A stretch of 64,000 nucleotides of DNA, taken from assembly GCA_030998015.1 (NCBI GenBank), contig JARWMV010000243.1, forward strand, positions 186,001 to 250,000, written 5' to 3'. Below the pieces are notes generated by a model, which searched no databases, was not told the DNA's origin, and was given only the letters and a program-made list of their open reading frames with translations. The translations under genes and the position numbers were made by a program. Position 1 is the stretch's first letter; each line of letters begins with the position of its first letter. This DNA is from Ceratorhiza oryzae-sativae. Its lineage: Eukaryota > Basidiomycota > Agaricomycetes > Cantharellales > Ceratobasidiaceae. Shown one piece after another: positions 43,336 to 53,036 of this stretch.

Positions 43336-44282
43336 TTTATAATTAAATAAAGAATATGGTGCAAGTCTTATTCCTCATTCCCCTGTTTCATGGCAATCTG
43401 TATTGAGTGCTTATATTTCTGCAGAGCAAATATTGAGAGGTTATGAGCAGTGCTGACATTGTGCTGAAACCCACTCTTCTGATTCTATTTGGAACCAATT
43501 GCTTTCAATACTAGATGCTTACACATATGGATTCAGTATTTGATCCAAGAAATCACCAGATTTTCACATCCCCATACTAACCTCCTGATGCTTGGATGCC
43601 TGTAGGTCATTTTAGGGTGGAAGTGCAATATGGGGATGATCAAATGCACATGTATGTCTGTGTAACCATATCTGCACACTAAACTAAATGCTTGAATCAA
43701 GTGTAAGGTGATGGACATTCAGTTTCATCCAAGCAAACATCATGTGATTTTCCCACAACTTATTGAGCCACTCAACCCATTAAGTCTACAGCCTGGGGGG
43801 ATTTGGGAAATCAAGGTGGTGGAAGTGGAAGGCCATTGAATTTGGTGAGGTGTGATGTTCTTTGATAGATGTATATATGCACTCAGCATTTAAATCAAAA
43901 TGTGTTTGTCAAGATCATGTGATTTCACTCAGATAATGATTTAACATTCAACACTCCAACAGTTCTAGGGGTCTTGTATATATGCATATAATGTTATCTT
44001 ATAGTCAAAATGAAACATAAAATGTGTGAGGTCTACAACCAAGCATCTGCACTTGTATGTGCTCAGGGGACAGCCTGTGGTGGCACATCCTTCTTTGAGC
44101 CCACTTGCTCATGGCAGCATTTGGTCTGTCAAGCCCTTCAGCATATGCCTCAAGAAAATGACTTGATTGCATAGCAAACCTATAATTCATCAATGGGTTA
44201 AATATATTAGGGAGAGGATCCTCATACAACTCACTTTCAGATAGTGGCCAGGGGGATGCAATAAGGATGCTGTGCTGGAGTT

Positions 44283-44413
44283 TTGCAGGAGTCTGCCTCC
44301 TGCAAGCAGACTCCTTGCAATTTTCTTGATGCCTGCTCCAGCTCTGGCTCTGGCAGGCCAGGAGCCAGACTCTGTATGGAATTCCAGCAGCTGCAGGAGC
44401 TTGCTGGAATTCC
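44283..44413. repeat. cluster of three short hairpins
   Basis: TTGCAGGAG (44283) pairs with CTCCTGCAA (44297). GGAGTCTGC (44288) pairs with GCAGACTCC (44306). GGAATTCCAGCA (44378) pairs with TGCTGGAATTCC (44402) around a 12-nt loop. All arms are perfect. The role is unknown; they may be the remnant of a foldback element. Confidence 0.6.
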
Positions 44414-44844
44414 AGGGCTCCTGCACCTGATTATACTCAAATGCTGTCACATCAAGTTGTATGATAGCTTATTAGATGTGTGCTACTGAGAGCTTTCAAA
44501 TAGTATATAGCACATCTGGTAGAAAATTAAACCTGCTGAATCACATGGAGTTTTCTGTTCTTGAGCCTTAAGGCCAATATTTCAGTCACCTTGAAACCCA
44601 CTACATTCACTTTATTAGTAGCTCATAAAATGCGCAAAATTCAGAGGGTTCTGAATATGTAGTCTATATGGTGTACAAAAATTGTTCACATGTATATTGC
44701 AGCAGATTAATGCTCAGAAAATATTGTCACAAGTGCACAGATACTATTTCAGGTCTAAGACAGCATTTTGGAGCCAAGGCAACAAGCTAGGTGTGCTCCC
44801 GGACCTCAAAAACCCCTAAGTACATCCTATCTATTTAGTACATA

Positions 44845-46290
44845 CAGTGGGCCACAAATCAAATGGGACATGTGACCATCTCACAAAGAATTAACTGCAA
44901 CAGATGAAGGAGAGACAATATCAGACACATGTATTAGTAGAATATATAGCTTTATGCCATATCAGTTCTCTGGCAAAAATTCAGGAAAATAGCTTGACTC
45001 TATGGCAAGATATGGTTCAGAGATGATTTTGGCTGTCCCATTTGATTTGACAATTACTACCTGGATGCTCATGTTGGGGAAAAACAGGATAGCTTGCTCA
45101 TTTCCTGGTCAATTTATGTAGAACAAAGGATGCCAGGCATCCTCTAAACACTGTAAGAGTATGTTTGCAGAGTTCCAGCAAGTTTTGATGCACTAATAGA
45201 AAGATATAGGCTGTTCAAGATGCTAGGTTTGCATGCTCTTCCCCCCCTTGCTTCACAACTATTTAGGGAGTTCATCCAATGGAAGTGGCCTTGAGACCTT
45301 CAATGATCATTTATAAGCTGGAACTGCATCACTGAAAGAAGCTGGAAGGCACATACAGGAGTGGATGTAGCTGGGAGACATTTCCATGCATACACCCAAT
45401 GGTATTAACCAGTCATGCTGAGGGCAGTAGTTTGGCTGGAAGTCTGAAAGTTGCATGGATTATAGTACCCCTAAGAGGGAATCTATGACTAAAGTTTCAA
45501 GGGGACAGGATGAAGACCAGGAAAGTTACAGACCAGGCAGTACAGAAATTGGACTTTTTGCTCAGATTTACTATGAGATTGGAGACAATTTGCACTGCCT
45601 GGTCCGTAACTTTCCTGGTCTTCATCCTGTCCCCTTGAAACTTTAGTCATAGATTCCCTCTTAGGGGTACTATAATCCATGCAACTTTCAGACTTCCAGC
45701 CAAACTACTGCCCTCAGCATGACTGGTTAATACCATTGGGTGTATGCATGGAAATGTCTCCCAGCTACATCCACTCCTGTATGTGCCTTCCAGCTTCTTT
45801 CAGTGATGCAGTTCCAGCTTATAAATGATCATTGAAGGTCTCAAGGCCACTTCCATTGGATGAACTCCCTAAATAGTTGTGAAGCAAGGGGGGGAAGAGC
45901 ATGCAAACCTAGCATCTTGAACAGCCTATATCTTTCTATTAGTGCATCAAAACTTGCTGGAACTCTGCAAACATACTCTTACAGTGTTTAGAGGATGCCT
46001 GGCATCCTTTGTTCTACATAAATTGACCAGGAAATGAGCAAGCTATCCTGTTTTTCCCCAACATGAGCATCCAGGTAGTAATTGTCAAATCAAATGGGAC
46101 AGCCAAAATCATCTCTGAACCATATCTTGCCATAGAGTCAAGCTATTTTCCTGAATTTTTGCCAGAGAACTGATATGGCATAAAGCTATATATTCTACTA
46201 ATACATGTGTCTGATATTGTCTCTCCTTCATCTGTTGCAGTTAATTCTTTGTGAGATGGTCACATGTCCCACTTGACTTGCAGCCCACTG
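44845..46290. mobile_element. 1,446-bp palindromic (foldback) element with Tc1/mariner-like ends
   Basis: Two inverted arms of 697 bp (44845-45541 and 45594-46290) are nearly identical, around a 52-bp centre. The ends read CAGTGGGC...GCCCACTG and each is flanked by TA (44843-44844 and 46291-46292), the target dinucleotide of Tc1/mariner transposases. There is no transposase frame, so it would be a non-autonomous element. The two arms remain aligned symmetrically, with no net insertion or deletion between them; one arm difference is CpG to CpA (left AGACC against right GGACC, near 45530 and 45604). If transcribed it would form a long double-stranded RNA. Confidence 0.85.
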
Positions 46291-47748
46291 TACATTGGAT
46301 TGCAATGAACTGGTGTCTGTCCATGTGTTGCTTGCATGACCTAGACCATGATGCAGAAATTATTATGATTTTTTATATTTTATATCTCTCTCTTTTCATG
46401 ATTTTGGACAAGTCCTGTTTAATCAGATATATGCATAGGATTACTTACATGAGATCACATGACATTATTATTGTTTACACTCTGTTTGTATCTTCCAGAA
46501 TATTCTGCTATGTGGCACCATTCTGATATTGTACAATAGTTGTCTTGCACCATGGTGTATTTGATATTAGCTACTCATATGAATATATAAGGGAGAGTCT
46601 GAGAGCCTTAAGCCTCAGAACTTGACCTCCTGTCATATTCCTCTACTACCTGTGAGACACATAGTCAAGCAGCCCTTGCCCAGCTCTCTTTAGAGTGTAG
46701 TGCCCTTACTATAAGTCTTCCTCCATGCACCTTATTGCAACCCACATCCTTGTCACATGTTTACACCTTGACATTGTGACTTAGACCTCTGGCATTGTCA
46801 CCTATAGGTCTCCCATCATCCACTTAGATGTTTGGGTTATCTCCTCAGGTTGTAGCTCTGACATTGCTGGTGACATCCATGTTACAGGTCAGGGTACCTT
46901 GAATATCTACAGCTTAAGCAAAAGTAGATATGTTAGTATACACTAATTGTACTCAATACTTCTTAGACTAGAGTAAGAAGGCTCAAAGTAGTTGCAATGC
47001 AATCAAGTAACACTCAAGGTAGTCTTAATCTTTCACAGTGTAAACTGACTAATTTATAGGTATAAAGAGCAAGACTACTACAGTCAGGTTCCCTTAAATA
47101 TCTTAGATGTAGTTCAGCCCTAGTTGCTTGGACTAACTGATACTAATCTTAATACTAGACTTAAGTGATAGCTTATAGGATAGATGGTGGGCTGCCTAAT
47201 GCATGTACTTCCTCAGCTACAGGTACTTAGATTTCCTCTAATAGCTGGTACTTAATGTCATGCTCAATCAGGCAATATTGTATCCTTATATATCTCTGTA
47301 TATAAGATACAACAAATCAGACAGTATATAACTAATATGGTGCTTTATTCCTCAGTACTAGTTATATAAGAAATCACACACAGAAAAGAGAAATAGAAAG
47401 AGAAAAGAAACCAATAACCAGTCTGGGTTGAGTAGAGGAGAGGAGGTGGTCTGGAAGGGCCTCAGAGGAGGTCCTTTTATACCCTGAGGAGGGCATTCCA
47501 GAGCCAAATAGATACATGCATGCTAGTGCAATCATCAAAAGAGGGTACTGCTATACTTGGGGTACACCCTAGCCCAGTATAGGATAAGAGAGTAAAGACA
47601 AGGTGTGGATCAAAGGCATTGATGCATCTGAGACCTGCTATTGGCTTGTAGATCATATTATCATAGTATATACATGTAATGAATGGAGGCTACATCTCAG
47701 TGAGTCATAAAGTGAGTCAGAGAAGCTTCTGGATCAATTTGGGAAGCT

Positions 47749-48186
47749 CTCCTGACTCACTGGAGTCATTAGATCTTGATTGATGGTCCAGTAAGATTCT
47801 AATGATCTTCGGGCCATTCCGGCGCGAGGATCCGGTGGATCGCGACGATCTTCGGGCAGCAGATACTGCCGAAGATTAGCTATCGATAGAGCATAAGATC
47901 GCTTTGATAGCGTAAGCGGTTGCCGAGATATGAGCGGTGCAATGTTGTAATCAATATCTCCTGATAAGAGGAAATATCGCAACCTCTATATCTCCCTGAG
48001 TTCTTAAGATAAAATCACGATAAAATATGCGTTGGAAAGAGGAGATTTTGTACTATTTAATGGAACACAAATAGTACAATTTTGAACACATACAAATTCA
48101 TTTAATTTCAAGAAAAACTACAGAGGCATTGCTTGAGGTTGGCAGAGCAGACTAAAATAATAGAAAAATGTTAGTGATCCATAACA
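47749..48186. repeat. 438-bp repeat R, CpG-rich copy (R1)
   Basis: It starts CTCCTGACTCACTGGAG and matches 51835-52283 almost throughout. It includes a hairpin ATCTTCGGGCAG/CTGCCGAAGAT (47848-47876). In minus orientation its right end reads LTFFYYFSLLCQPQAMPL, so it joins a reverse-transcriptase fragment to unrelated sequence. It retains about 16 CpGs in the compared 150 bp. Confidence 0.85.
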
Positions 48187-51100
48187 GTCACGCATGTCAA
48201 ATAACATCATTAGCTCCCCCTTGATGTGCGCAGAGTAACCTCTCAAGGTGATTATGGCAACATCATCAACGTGGAATGCTAAAACTGATATTTTATTGAG
48301 CTTTTGGCAATGATAGATGCAAGAGTCAGAGAACAGGCACATATATCCTAGAGTTAGGAGTGCCTTGTGCAAGTGGCAGTTCTATACTTGCCCAGACTGC
48401 TTGAGTCCATAGAGCGTTTTCAGTAAGTGTAGCACGTGTTTAGTACCATCGCTAAAACCAGGTATCTGCTCCATGTAGATTTCTTCATCAAGCTTTCCAT
48501 TCAGGTAGGCCCCTATGACATCCAGCTGAGTCATATCCATGTCAAGGACTGCTGCAATCGTGCATAAGCAGCGAAACGTGTCTAGTTGTAGTACAGGTGC
48601 AAATGTGAGGTTATAATTGATACCCTCAATTTGTGAGTACCCTTTTGCTACTAGCCAAGCTTTGTGTCATACCACCTTCCTGTTGGTGTCACGTTTTCGA
48701 TTCAATACCCAGCCGCATTTAATCACTTTCTTTTTGGCTGGTAAGTCAACTAGCTCAAATGTTCCTGCAGCTTTCAGTTGATTGACTTTGGCTTCAGTTG
48801 CATCACGCCATAGGTCTTGGTTGGGACCTTTCATTGCCTTGTGGTAATTTGGCTTATTGCTCTTGTTTGCTGACTTGGCTTTCAACAATATATCCACAAC
48901 GATATCAAGGCTATATGCATCATCATATGTAGCATCCTTGCTTGCAACATGGGCGTAGTCCTTGTAAGTGACATTCATGTCCTCTTGCTTTGAGGCATCA
49001 CTGACATACAGTCTGAAGACATTGTATTTGGCATGAGGGTTGGCTGTCTTGCCATGCTTTGCAATTTTGTTGTATGGCAAGCAGGGTAGGTTTCAGCATG
49101 ATTGTTCCACAATCTTGGGTAATGGTGGCAGTGCAGCCTTGATCAGTGCGCTAGGTGCATCCAGTTTTGATGCTTTGACTGGTGTTGTTGGCCCAGTTCT
49201 TGTGGGAGCTTGTGTGGGTTCAGATAGGGGTTTTGACTCCCCCTCAAGGGGCACTCTGGTGAGTTGTTTGTTGTCCTCTTGTTCTTTATCTGACAGCGTC
49301 GGTGGGAACTTCATGTTTCACAATACTAGAACAGTTTGCTGTTCATGACTCCAGTAACACCAGGCTTTTCTGCCTACGTCGATACCAACAAAGGTACACT
49401 TGTTCAATTTTGCGTCTAACTTTGTGTTCTTCCTGCTCTGATCAAGAACCCAGCACAGCAACCCAAACTCACATAGAGCACTGAGGTCTGGCTTCTTGCC
49501 GTACATAAGTTCGTAGGGGGTTTTCTTTTTGTCTAGAGTGCATGTATAAGTGCGGTTTTTTAGGTAACACATGTGGCAGAAGGCCTCCATCCATAGGGCC
49601 TTAGGGAGTTGGGCAGCAATTTGCATCACACGCCCTTGATTGGCAATTGTTTGGTTCAGATGTTTGGCAATGCCGTTCTGCACTGATGAGTGAGGGGTGG
49701 TGGTTTTGTACAAGGTGCCTTGGGAGGCTATATGCGCTAGTAGGGGCGCATTTAGGTATTCCTGGCCATTATTGAATTGCACGGTGCATAGTTTCTGGTT
49801 GTGTAGATTAGCTATAAAAGCTTCGTATTCTTTGTATCAGTTGGCAACCTTGGTCTTGTCCTGCATAAAATATAGTATTGTAAACCATGTGGCTACGTCT
49901 GTAAATGATATGTAGTACTTGAAGCCTCCAATTGCAGCTGTTGATGCAGGTCCCCAGACATCCAATACTGTAAGATTGCCAATCTTGTCAACCTTTGTTT
50001 CAGACTTAGATGGGAACAGAGCAGCCTTATGCTTTGCCTTGATGCATGGCTTGCAGAAGTGGTTCTGCAGCATCAGTCCTTTCAGCTCCATTCCCTCAAC
50101 CATTCCCTCCTTGTTCATTACCTGTATGGCCTCTAATGACACGTGCCCCAGTGCTTGGTGCCATTCATCCCATGCATGGTTTCCAGTGCTTTCGCCTTTT
50201 CACGTTGTACCTCTAGCATTACTACATAGAGGCAGCCATTTTCTCTGGCAGGGTGCTTGATTGCCCTTCTGATCATTGATTTATTTGAGCTGTAAATGTC
50301 AAACCAATCATCTTGGGCCCTAAGCAACATGCCGGTGTTTGTCATTCTCCCAACAGCAAGGAGATTATTTGGCGCTGTTGGTACATGGGTGACATTGTGG
50401 AGGTGCAGCATTGTGCGCTTGCCATTCTGGCCTATGAGTTGTACTACAACTTCTCCGCAGCCAATAATGTTGGCATCTCTGCCTATGCCACTAACTGTGG
50501 TATCTGAGGGGGTATAGCTCATGAAATCGACTTGATCTGCAACTATATGCAATGATGTGGCGCTATCAAGCAGCCAGCTACCCCTCAGGATAGCTTCTTT
50601 ATGGGCCATGCAGGCCATTTTGACGGCGGCATTGGCTTTGTTGCTCTTGCTGTTCCCTTGTCCTCTGCGCTTCCAACATCCACCTCCAGGTTTGTAAGCT
50701 CCTCCCCCTTCGGCCCAACAATCCTTTATGACGTGCCCCTTTTTCTTGCAGTTATGGCACTTGAGATTCGATTTGTTCAATTTAGGGCAATTGGGGGTTG
50801 ATTTGGCAAATAGGGCAACATCAGATCCATTCATAGTGCCTTGGCGGCAACGTTCTTCATCCATTAGTCTAGCCAGTAAGTCTGACGCATATTTGTTGTG
50901 TTTATCAGGCTTAGTTTGGTCTACACGCCAGGATATTGTACCTATAAAAGCTTGCCAAGTGACAGGCAGCAATCCAACAACCTGTAGAGCATAATCAAGC
51001 TTGGTCAAGGTCTCTCCTAGCATGGTAAGTTTGTCTGCAGTGATTTGTAAATCTTGCATATGTCCTTCAAGTGACTGATTGTCCTGCATAACAGTGCAGT

Positions 51101-51497
51101 AGAAGCGATTTTGTGCAGAAATTAATCCAAGTAGAGATGAAGACTTGTATAACAAATCTAGGTGGTTCCAGCATTCTTTTGAGGACTTGAATCAGACAAG
51201 TTGGACAGATATAGCATCAGAGCAGCGTAATCGTATTGCACTAAGTGCTTTTCTATCATTCGATGTCCATTTTGCACTGTCAATGGCCTTACTAGGGCCT
51301 GGGTCAACAAGTGTTCCATCGACGTAATCATATAAGCTGCAGTCGACTAGAATATCAACCATTTGCATGTGCCAGACAACATAGTTGTCTTGGCTGGTAA
51401 GTTTGTCTATTTTGTGCATACCCAAACTGATTGACACCAAAACTTCAGCAGTACTCGACGTAGAGGGGTCAGGCATAGGGGCACCAGGAGAGGCCAT
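48118..51497 (-). pseudogene. Broken gag-pol of a second Ty1/copia element (copia-2)
   Basis: Minus-strand fragments in copia order are interrupted by frame breaks and stops. Gag starts MASPGAPMPDPSTSSTAEVL at 51497; the zinc knuckle CHNCKKKGHVIKDC lies near 50740; the protease-like WLLDSATSLHIVAD lies near 50570 (D-S-A instead of D-S-G); then a pre-integrase HWGTCHVS-type region, integrase (VLDVWGPASTAAIGG with its Asp, near 49960; NGIAKHLN in place of the usual N-G-x-x-E-R, so the Glu is lost), and the RT start VELVDLPAKKKVIKCGWVLN and FHVDDVAIITLRG near 48290. It stops where it meets repeat R1 (about 48186), so RNase H and the 3' LTR are gone. Confidence 0.85.
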
Positions 51498-51566
51498 AGT
51501 GAGGCAGCGTATGCGATAAAATATGGAGGTTGGTAGTCAGTATTGCAGCTAGTAGGTTATAGTCCA

Positions 51567-51581
51567 CCAGGGCTCATAACC
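51567..51581 (-). other. primer binding site of copia-2 (half initiator tRNA-Met)
   Basis: On the minus strand the site reads GGTTATGAGCCCTGG directly after the LTR end. It is the same primer type as copia-1. Confidence 0.7.
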
Positions 51582-51834
51582 TGTTGAATAAACACACAGT
51601 TAACTATATAGATTGATCGGAGGAATCTGCTGGTGAGGTATAAGCATATGTACATAGGTGTATATATACTATGTAGCATCCGTAAAGCTATACTACTGTA
51701 GATAAGATACAAGGCAATACATCAAGTACAAACCGCTAAGCAGTACATGATCAGGGTGGTGCGTAAGCACCATCATCACAGCCACGCTGTGGCTAGGTAT
51801 CAATCAGCAAGTCTTTTCATGTGTATACTCAACA
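51582..51834 (-). repeat. 5' LTR of copia-2 (253 bp)
   Basis: The plus strand starts TGTTGAATAAACACACAG and ends TATACTCAACA, giving TG...CA ends. The primer site lies on its left and repeat R2 directly on its right. The partner LTR is missing. Confidence 0.7.
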
Positions 51835-52283
51835 CTCCTGACTCACTGGAGTCATTAGATCTTGATTGATGGTCCAGTAAGATTCCAGTAAGGTTCTAAT
51901 GATCTTCAGGCCATTCCAGTGCAAGGATCTGGTGGATCGCAACAATCTTCAGGCAGCAGATACTGCTGAAAATTAGCTATCAATAGAGCATAAGATTGCT
52001 TTGATAGTGTAAGCAGTTGCCAAGATATGAGTGGTGTGATGTTGTAATCAATATCTCCTGATAAGAGGAAATATTGCCACCTCTGTATCTCTCTGAGATC
52101 TTATCATAAAAACTTAATAAAATATGTGTTGGAAAGCAGGAAATTTGTACTATTTAATGGAACAGAAAATAGTAAAATTTGGAGTGCATACAAATTCAAG
52201 TATTTCACAATTTAATTACAGAGGCATTGCTTGAGGTTGGCAGAGCAGACTAAAATAATAGAAAATGTTAGTGATTCATAACA
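51835..52283. repeat. repeat R, CpG-depleted copy (R2)
   Basis: A direct repeat of 47749-48186, with an 11-bp extra duplication (gattccagtaagg against gattctaatg region). In the 150 bp compared, 15 of 16 CpGs in R1 appear here as TpG or CpA. It is bordered on the left by the copia-2 LTR and on the right by a third copia remnant. Confidence 0.85.
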
Positions 52284-52545
52284 AATGGACAGTTTATCAG
52301 TTAAGAAGCTAGTTCCTAGATTAGAGCAACTCAGGGCTCATAACCTGTTGAATTTAGCACAGCAGAGTGAGCAGAATTAATAGAATAAATTGTAATAAAT
52401 TGCTGTATATAACTAGCTAAGAGTACAGTGCATTTATACTATTCTAGGTATCTAAATATATCTATATAAGCAAGATCCAGACAGCAGAATTCATGATAGG
52501 AACTGGAAATAAATATGTGGAACATAAAGTGTCTTGCTAATGATC
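52284..52545 (-). mobile_element. Remnant of a third copia-type element (primer site and LTR)
   Basis: The plus strand at 52333-52345 reads AGGGCTCATAACC followed by TGTTGAATTTAGC at 52346. This is the same primer-site and LTR junction as in copia-2. Only a short internal piece (52284-52332) remains. The right LTR boundary is not defined; the end coordinate is a guess. Confidence 0.5.
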
Positions 52546-52755
52546 TGAGCCATGTCCCAATGAGCAGCTGCCCGCCCATCGGACCTGTCACGTGATTATG
52601 TAATTAAGCGCCGGACCGATGAGCAACCGGCTGTCCATCGGACCCAGTTACATATGCTCTCGCACTTGTAACTCTCAACACCGGCGTCAATACGGGATGA
52701 GTTGTTGTGAGAGCCAAACTGAGAGTAAGGGACCAGGTTGAGAGAGCCAGCTTAC

Positions 52756-52770
52756 ACACGTGACCGTCAA
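52756..52770. other. 15-bp target duplication, left
   Basis: ACACGTGACCGTCAA occurs here and at 52986-53000, bounding the retroposed insert. It contains a CACGTG box. Confidence 0.75.
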
Positions 52771-52985
52771 TTTTTATTTTTATTTTGCGTACATATTTAG
52801 AGACCTACACGAACACAGGGTCGAACCGGTCATAAGAAAACAGAATCACCACGTCCGAGAGAGCAGAGCACGGCGCACAGAGGGCGGAACGGGGGACAGA
52901 GGTCAAACGGCCCGAAGGCGTACTAAAGACAGAGAGCGGTCACAAGGAGACACAAAAACAACAGGAAACTAACTAGCGAGACGGT
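52771..52985 (-). mobile_element. 215-bp SINE-like or LINE-derived retroposed insert in the Coq8 promoter
   Basis: The insert lies between perfect 15-bp duplications (52756-52770 and 52986-53000). On the minus strand it ends in an A-rich tail (AAAATAAAAATAAAAA) directly against the duplication, as expected for LINE-driven retroposition. It contains GGTTCGACCC on the minus strand (about 52832), close to the pol III B-box GGTTCGANNCC. A clear A-box was not found, so a 5'-truncated LINE is the alternative. Confidence 0.7.
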
Positions 52986-53000
52986 ACACGTGACCGTCAA
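52986..53000. promoter_or_regulatory. 15-bp target duplication, right, with CACGTG box near the Coq8 start
   Basis: This is the second copy of ACACGTGACCGTCAA, ending 36 bp before the Coq8 start codon. The CACGTGACCG word is shared with the CSN1 promoter. Confidence 0.6.
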
Positions 53001-53036
53001 CCGCTTGATCGCCCCTCACCACCAACTCTCCTCTGG

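Larger units (their letters stand above)
43336..47748. repeat. CpG-depleted repeat graveyard
   Basis: By eye, CpG is nearly absent here: the stretch 43381-43980 has none, and only a few appear up to 47800 (44633, 44796 and 45606, for example), while TpG and CpA are abundant. No long frame or gene survives. The block includes the palindromic element (44845-46290), hairpins (44283-44413) and a stretch near 47260-47500 that on the minus strand reads GGGTATAAAAGG and may be an LTR promoter relic. The pattern is that of old, methylated and deaminated repeats. Confidence 0.75.

Noticed and set aside
45455..45680. Two similar open frames on opposite strands
   Set aside because: They are the two arms of the palindrome read from each side, not a gene pair.
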